A stretch of 13,127 bases of DNA, taken from NCBI GenBank assembly GCA_003990745.1, contig RBNI01005022.1, positions 1-13,127 on the forward strand. The letters run 5' to 3'. Below are positions 8,561-13,127 of the stretch, in pieces. The notes under the pieces are model-generated. The model saw only the letters and a list, made by a program, of their open reading frames with translations. It was not told the origin of the DNA and did no database searches. A program made the translations under genes and the position numbers. The stretch comes from Jimgerdemannia flammicorona. Its lineage: Eukaryota; Mucoromycota; Endogonomycetes; Endogonales; Endogonaceae. How positions within the stretch are numbered: position 1 is the first letter of the stretch; each line of letters opens with the position of its first letter.

Positions 8561-8620
8561 AACTACCGGAAACGCCCTCCAACTGCTGGAAATGCCCTCT
8601 GCCTGTCAGAAGTACCCTCC
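8561..8620 (+). repeat. Three 20-bp diverged tandem units
   Basis: AACTACCGGAAACGCCCTCC (8561-8580), AACTGCTGGAAATGCCCTCT (8581-8600) and a more diverged third unit (8601-8620, ending AGTACCCTCC). They sit directly before the larger GC-rich array. Confidence 0.7.
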
Positions 8621-8638
8621 ACCCCAGACTCCTTGGCA

Positions 8639-9132
8639 GCTTAGAGCTACCTCTATGCTGCTGGTAGAGGGCTGTAAATTTTGTACACTCTCTCTGTCTG
8701 CCCTGCTCATCCCAGATACTTATGGCTTGGGGCTGCCCCTTGCTGCCAGCAGAGGGCTGCAAATTTTGTACACTCCCTCCACTAACCCCATGCCCACCAA
8801 TCCCACTAACTGACCCCACCCACTGATCCAGGTACTGACAGCTTGGGGCTGCCCCTCACTGCTGGCAAAGGGCCACAAATTTTGTGTGCTCTCTTTGCCT
8901 ACCCCCCCCTCTGCCTCTCCCCCCTGTCAACCCCCCCCTACTAACCCCCCTGACCCAGATACTTACGGCTTAGGGCTGCCCCTTGTTGCTGGCAGAGAGC
9001 CACAAATTTTGTACACTCTCTCTGCCAACCCTGTGCCCACTCACTGACCCACCCACCAACCCGAGTACTGGCAGCTTGGGGCTGCCTCTTACTGCTGGCT
9101 GAGGGCTACAAATATTGCATGCTCTCTCCGCC
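8639..9132. repeat. GC-rich tandem array, five units with a 59-bp conserved core
   Basis: The core, beginning GCTTGGGGCTGCCCCTT and continuing through TGCTGGCAGAGGGC and CAAATTTTGTACACTCTCTC, starts at 8639, 8725, 8841, 8968 and 9074. Units are joined by C-rich spacers of uneven length, so the period varies (86, 116, 127 and 106 bp). Most cores are preceded by a CCAGATACTTA-like sequence. On the - strand the array gives long but compositionally odd frames. I do not recognise the family. It could be the subterminal repeat block of a transposon. Confidence 0.85.
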
Positions 9133-9244
9133 ACCACTGCCAACCCTGTCCTACTTGGGCCACAAACTCTGGGCCAAGTCCTCAGGTTTTTTTTCCCTTT
9201 TTTATTATTTTTGAAAGGTATTAAATATTCTACAAGGCTGAATT

Positions 9245-11815
9245 TTAGCAGCCCGAGCTCCACCAAGACTTCAGATACATATACACCTGGATTGTCTCAG
9301 CATTCAGCATACACCTCTTTGGGGCAATGAGGTCTACCCTACCTGAGAACACCCACTTGATGGGAGCACTGGAGGCAGAAATCACCAGATAGTCCTGAGC
9401 CATACCACACAGGCTGGAGAAGTCTGTTTGATGCAGCTGCACACCCTAGTGAGTAGAGCATAGTTAGATTGGTAGGTTAAATTGGCCCAATGCCCACCTG
9501 ATAACCCACCTTCCACCAGTTGAGCACCTCCACACCCTACAGCAGGACCACATGACTGCTGGCAAGGTAAATGGTAAGTTCATCTATTGACAGCAGCTCT
9601 TCCACTGATGGCTCTCTCTTCTTCTTTCTACTGAAGTAAATGTGGGACAGGAGGGATCTCTTGGCATATTCATCCAGACTTTGGCTGGAACCTTGTAGCA
9701 GTACATAGTTTTTCTGATTCACTTTGATTACAGCCTACTTGGTTCTTTCAATAAAGTACTGCTCCCAGCCCTGATCTTTATAGTATTGTAGCTTTAAGCA
9801 TGGGTCCAGCACTGTTTCAAGAAAAGGAGAGTGAGTTTTTGCAGGGTTTCCTCTGTTTTGGAAGGGGCAATGGCCACATGCTGACATTGACATATCTGTA
9901 CTGATTGAGTATATAGTGGTATCTGTTTGGGAGTAGTATTTTCTGAGCTTGCTTAGAGCAACTTCCACAGCATCTCTCTGATCTGAGCTTAACCATAAAT
10001 CACTACAACCCTCCAGCCTATCCTCGAGCTTGTCCTCTAGCTGATCAATCAGAAGGTTATATACTGATATTGCAGAGCTTATTATTGGGGTCATTTGTTT
10101 GACTATATCCTTCATACAATTGTCAAAACACTGGCAGTTATATGTGGTGAGGTATACATTATATGGAGGCAGACAAAATGAGTGTAGAGCCAGAGCAACC
10201 ACTACTTACTTCTAAAACTCTGACAACATTCCTAAGTATGTCCCACTTACTTTCATCTAGAGCCTTGGTCTGTATTTCCTTGTCGGCAGCCACTGTTGAA
10301 TCTATTGGCTTTTTTTGTTTTTTTTTTTTTTTTTTAAAATAAATCTTCTATTATCTAAAATAAGTTGCTTCAGCTGACCAAAGAAAAAAAGATTGCATAC
10401 CACAGCAAACTCCAGTGCACACTGGATCATTATAAATATTGAGTTCCAATGCATACAGATGTCCAATATAAGCTCTTTCAGGGCTAAACTGATTACCCTA
10501 CACTGTGCAGCAAATTTGTCTTGTTGTTGTGGAGACAATCGGACTGATACAATCAGTTTGTGCAGCTTGGAAATTATACTCAGGGCTCCTCCTCTCTCAG
10601 ATGTTTTGTCTATGTATGTAAGATAATCCTAAACAGTGAGGTTCAGTACATAGGCTTGGCATTGCATATGGCAGCTTTCTGCACTGAAGGCTATATTTTC
10701 CTGTTTGAGGCTGACCACTAAAACTTGGAAAAATATTGAGTTATTTGTAGTATTATCTATTGTAATAGTCAAAATCTGTACTTAAAATATTTAGTCAGCA
10801 AATTATGTAAAAATAAATAACTAATAAAATCTGTTTTGTTTAAGAACCTCCCTCAAAATACCAACCTGATGGCAAGCCCTCTTTTTTTACCTTGGTTGTG
10901 ATCCCAAGCTCTCGGATATAACTAATAAAAGTATCTGTGATGTTGTTTCCAGAATGAGAGCTAGCAAGTTTGATGAAGTCAAGGGTGAGAGATTTAAGCT
11001 GTCAATCGAGATCAATTCAATGACTAGTAATGCCCAGAAATAAAATTACATTGAGGGATGTCCATGTGTCAATCATAAATGAAATTTTGCCTGCTAAATT
11101 CTGCTTATTGAATGTAAGGTTAAATTGGTGAGCTCCTTTATATAATTTAGCTTGCAAAGGTCATAGTGCTGCTCTTATTTTACCTGAAGTATCTGGTGGA
11201 GATTGTTGTGCTCCTTCCTATAGGCCTCCAGGACATCTTTGCAAATAGTATTGGCACTTGGCAAATATAAATCATACTTGAGGAGACCAAAGATACTATA
11301 CAGTTGATCACTCTTGATGGTTGTGAATAGCTGGTCTGTGCACACAATCTAGCAAATGAGCTGATTTCAAAATTCTGCTGAAGAGTATGGCTAAATATTT
11401 TTGATTAAATGGCATTGTTGATATAGAAATAGTCGGGCAATTAGATAAATATACCCACTACAGCTTGGATGTTGATTTTATTTGTCTCTATATTCTTTTT
11501 AATTTTGTCAGAGTACTTGTCTTTTATATGTTGATTCATGTTTGAAGTTGTACCACCAAGCATTTTGAACTTCTGGCTGATACAGTTTATGGAAGTGGAT
11601 GAAACAATATCATGTATGTGTCAAATAAGTTAATAGGTGTATCTTAATTTTTTACCTGTAATAATTACAAACAACATCATCTTCTATCTTAGCATAATAT
11701 TGCCAGATTTCAGAGCAAGGATTGCGTGGAAGATGTGGAACTATCAGAGATATTTGACTTGAAGCATCATCAGTACTGTGAACTGTTGAAGACAGATCTA
11801 TTGATATGTATGTTT
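9245..11815 (-). pseudogene. hAT-superfamily transposase, nearly full-length but broken
   Basis: Read from high to low coordinates. A BED zinc finger (SEIW at about 11703, VVCN at 11667, then TTSNMNQH) is split by an intron (11577-11655). Next come LPSANTICKDVL and the core DTWTS (Asp 11068-11070) after intron 11101-11183. Intron 10776-10890 precedes TIDNTTNN (Asp 10755-10757). HMQCQAYVLNLTV follows, then HWNS (Trp 10446), KWDILRNVVRVLE, intron 10131-10209, KLRKYY, a possible intron 9812-9901, LDPCLKL (Asp 9804), NWWK (9510-9521), intron 9446-9509, and the C-terminal dimerisation domain (MAQDYLVISASSAP...LKSWW) to TAA at 9245. These are the ordered hallmarks of hAT transposases. Seven in-frame stops (11367, 11349, 11017, 11002, 10629, 9735, 9537) are each one transition from Gln or Trp codons. 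The frame shifts at the T run 10318-10335. Second zinc-ligand positions are Tyr in place of Cys and His. The 5' end and any terminal repeats are not resolved. Confidence 0.88.
10318..10335. repeat. T18 homopolymer at a frameshift in the broken transposase
   Basis: Eighteen T (A on the coding strand), preceded by seven T and a G, separate a frame encoding the HWNS block from the next frame encoding KWDILRNVV. The reading frame changes across this run, so slippage here, or a sequencing length error, is the likely cause. Confidence 0.8.
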
Positions 11816-11901
11816 ACATGTTTGCATGTGCATGTGTATGCATGTATATGTATTATATATGTATGTATATATATTGTATATATGGATATATCTGGTATAT
11901 G
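11808..11901. repeat. TATG/TGCA-rich simple-sequence stretch
   Basis: This is degenerate alternating purine-pyrimidine sequence (TATGTATG, TGTGCATGTG, ATATATTGTATATATGG) just past the 5' end of the broken transposase. It may mark the outer flank of the element. No unit is exact enough to call a tandem array. Confidence 0.6.
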
Positions 11902-13127
11902 AGTCATGTGGAGGATTTGGATTAGAGGATTCAGTTGAAGGATTCGGATGCCAGCTTCTTTCTCTGCTACCTTACCAGTCACAAGGTTTGGTAGGTGATC
12001 TTCTGAGTCCCCTTTCCCCTATTATTACCCCCTCTACCTTGGGTTGGTTTGCTGTGTCTGTAGGGGCATGGTGGGAGGAGGGCAATAGTGATGAGTTGCC
12101 CCTTTATCGGTGTCGGATTGGTGCTTCCTCTACTTTTTCACAGATTCTAGTGCCTTCAGCTGTGTCTGGGGTATACCCGTTTTAGTATAGCGTCTTCTTC
12201 CTTTTGCTGTCACCAACAAAGAGTTGTCTCAGTGTGTCTCAGGCTACATAGGGAGTCAGCCAACCTTGGGTGTCAAGTACTCAGTGTAGGTTACCTGCAG
12301 GTCCTCAGTACCTGTGGTGGGGCCCTCTGACTTTGGTGAGCTTCCCGGTAAGTGTAGTTCTGGCATAGGTGACTGTTTTTTGGATGTTGTTGGGTTGGGA
12401 GAGGAGATGGCCATCACAGATAGGAGGAAGGGTGTTAATGGTGGACCAGTAGGGTGCCAGGCTGGGGGCAGTCATTGGGGCTGGGGCAGGTGCTGCTTCA
12501 GTGGGACCTTTTGATTGGTGTGGCATGGTTAGATGGTAGGTATCACTCTTGGCTTCTTTTGGTGGTCAGCGAGGTTGGGCCCCAGTCATCAGGGGGGGTC
12601 GGGGGGCCTGAGGCTACTCATTTCAGGTGTCTTGGCTACACTCAACTGGAACCGGAAGCTGATATGGCAACATGATCAAGGCCCACAGGCTTGAGTAGTG
12701 GGGTATTGGGGGTTTCCTCCTGCCTTACATATAAGTTCTTTACTTATCTTGACTGGGAGAACCAGGCCCTACTCACTGTGTTGTGCTTTGATGAGAGTTT
12801 TTCTTTGCCTGTCATTCTCTTTGAGATGGCAGGGGCTATTCTATTTAGCTCGGGTGTGGCCTTGTACATACATTGGGTTCTCAGGCATACGCTTTTAGTC
12901 ATTGGCATATGGTTGGGTTTCCCCTGATGGTAGGGAGAGTATGGTGTACAGAATGAGGTGCAGGCCAACATCGGTCCTGCTGCGCCTGGCATGGTCAAGC
13001 TGCTGGACAATAGCTAGCCTAGGTTAATGGGGGGGCAGTGCTTGGTGAGTGGTGGGGGAGGGTTTTGACCTATATAGTCTAGGTTTCCTTCCAATAAAAA
13101 TCCACGGGACATGAGTTCATTAAAAAA
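11902..13127. other. Gene-free, G+T-rich stretch of unknown origin
   Basis: The + strand is conspicuously rich in G and T (GGTTGGG, GGGGGGG, TTGGGG) and poor in CpG. No frame stays open beyond about 120 codons, and the - strand frame starting at the ATG at 12990-12992 (83 codons, to 12744) has no recognisable motif and then hits stops at the rate expected by chance. A TATATAG at about 13072, GGGGGGGC at about 13030 and AATAAAAA at about 13094 could belong to the edge of a retroelement, but a matching second copy would lie outside the window. Confidence 0.4.

Noticed and set aside
11902..12992. Continuous - strand coding frame for a Gag-like protein from the ATG at 12990-12992
   Set aside because: After the first 83 codons, stops appear at about the random rate (near 5 percent), and no Gag, protease or reverse transcriptase motif is visible.

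Overview
The window looks like nuclear DNA of a filamentous fungus. The evidence is short GT-AG introns (64-115 nt) with CTRAY-type branch sites, a CT-rich leader with no ATG before the first gene, a large low-complexity regulatory-type protein, and a decayed repeat-rich flank. A repeat-rich dikaryote is the best guess and a truffle-like Pezizomycete is possible, but nothing here fixes the taxon.

There are two compartments. Positions 1 to about 5,300 are genic, GC-rich and CpG-rich. They hold one intact two-exon gene on the + strand (434-2614 joined to 2720-4465, 1,308 aa). The protein carries two copies of a conserved fungal domain, here called DUF8032-like, and the single intron splits the second copy. 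Downstream is an array of sixteen RR[F/Y]S motifs spaced by Q/P linkers. With six further RRxS sites the protein has 22 basophilic-kinase (PKA-type) consensus sites. This array is the most interesting feature of the window.

Positions 4,466-5,900 hold the 3' flank, a 56-nt T homopolymer and AT-rich sequence without a gene. From about 5,600 to the end the DNA is strongly CpG-depleted and full of decayed elements: a 14-bp minisatellite (5921-6018); a broken multi-exon + strand gene (about 6274-8329) whose last exon has an HxD...H pattern like Fe(II)/2-oxoglutarate dioxygenases and whose second intron carries a 15-bp minisatellite; a 21-bp duplication; a five-copy GC-rich tandem array (8639-9132); and a nearly full-length broken hAT transposase on the - strand (9245 to about 11815) with BED finger, catalytic core and dimerisation domain still readable through stops. 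The last 1.2 kb is G+T-rich on the + strand and has no gene I can support.

The intact gene and the repeat flank show no functional link. The two broken genes share nonsense decay and CpG loss, which points to a silenced, probably once-methylated, transposon-rich block beside an active gene.
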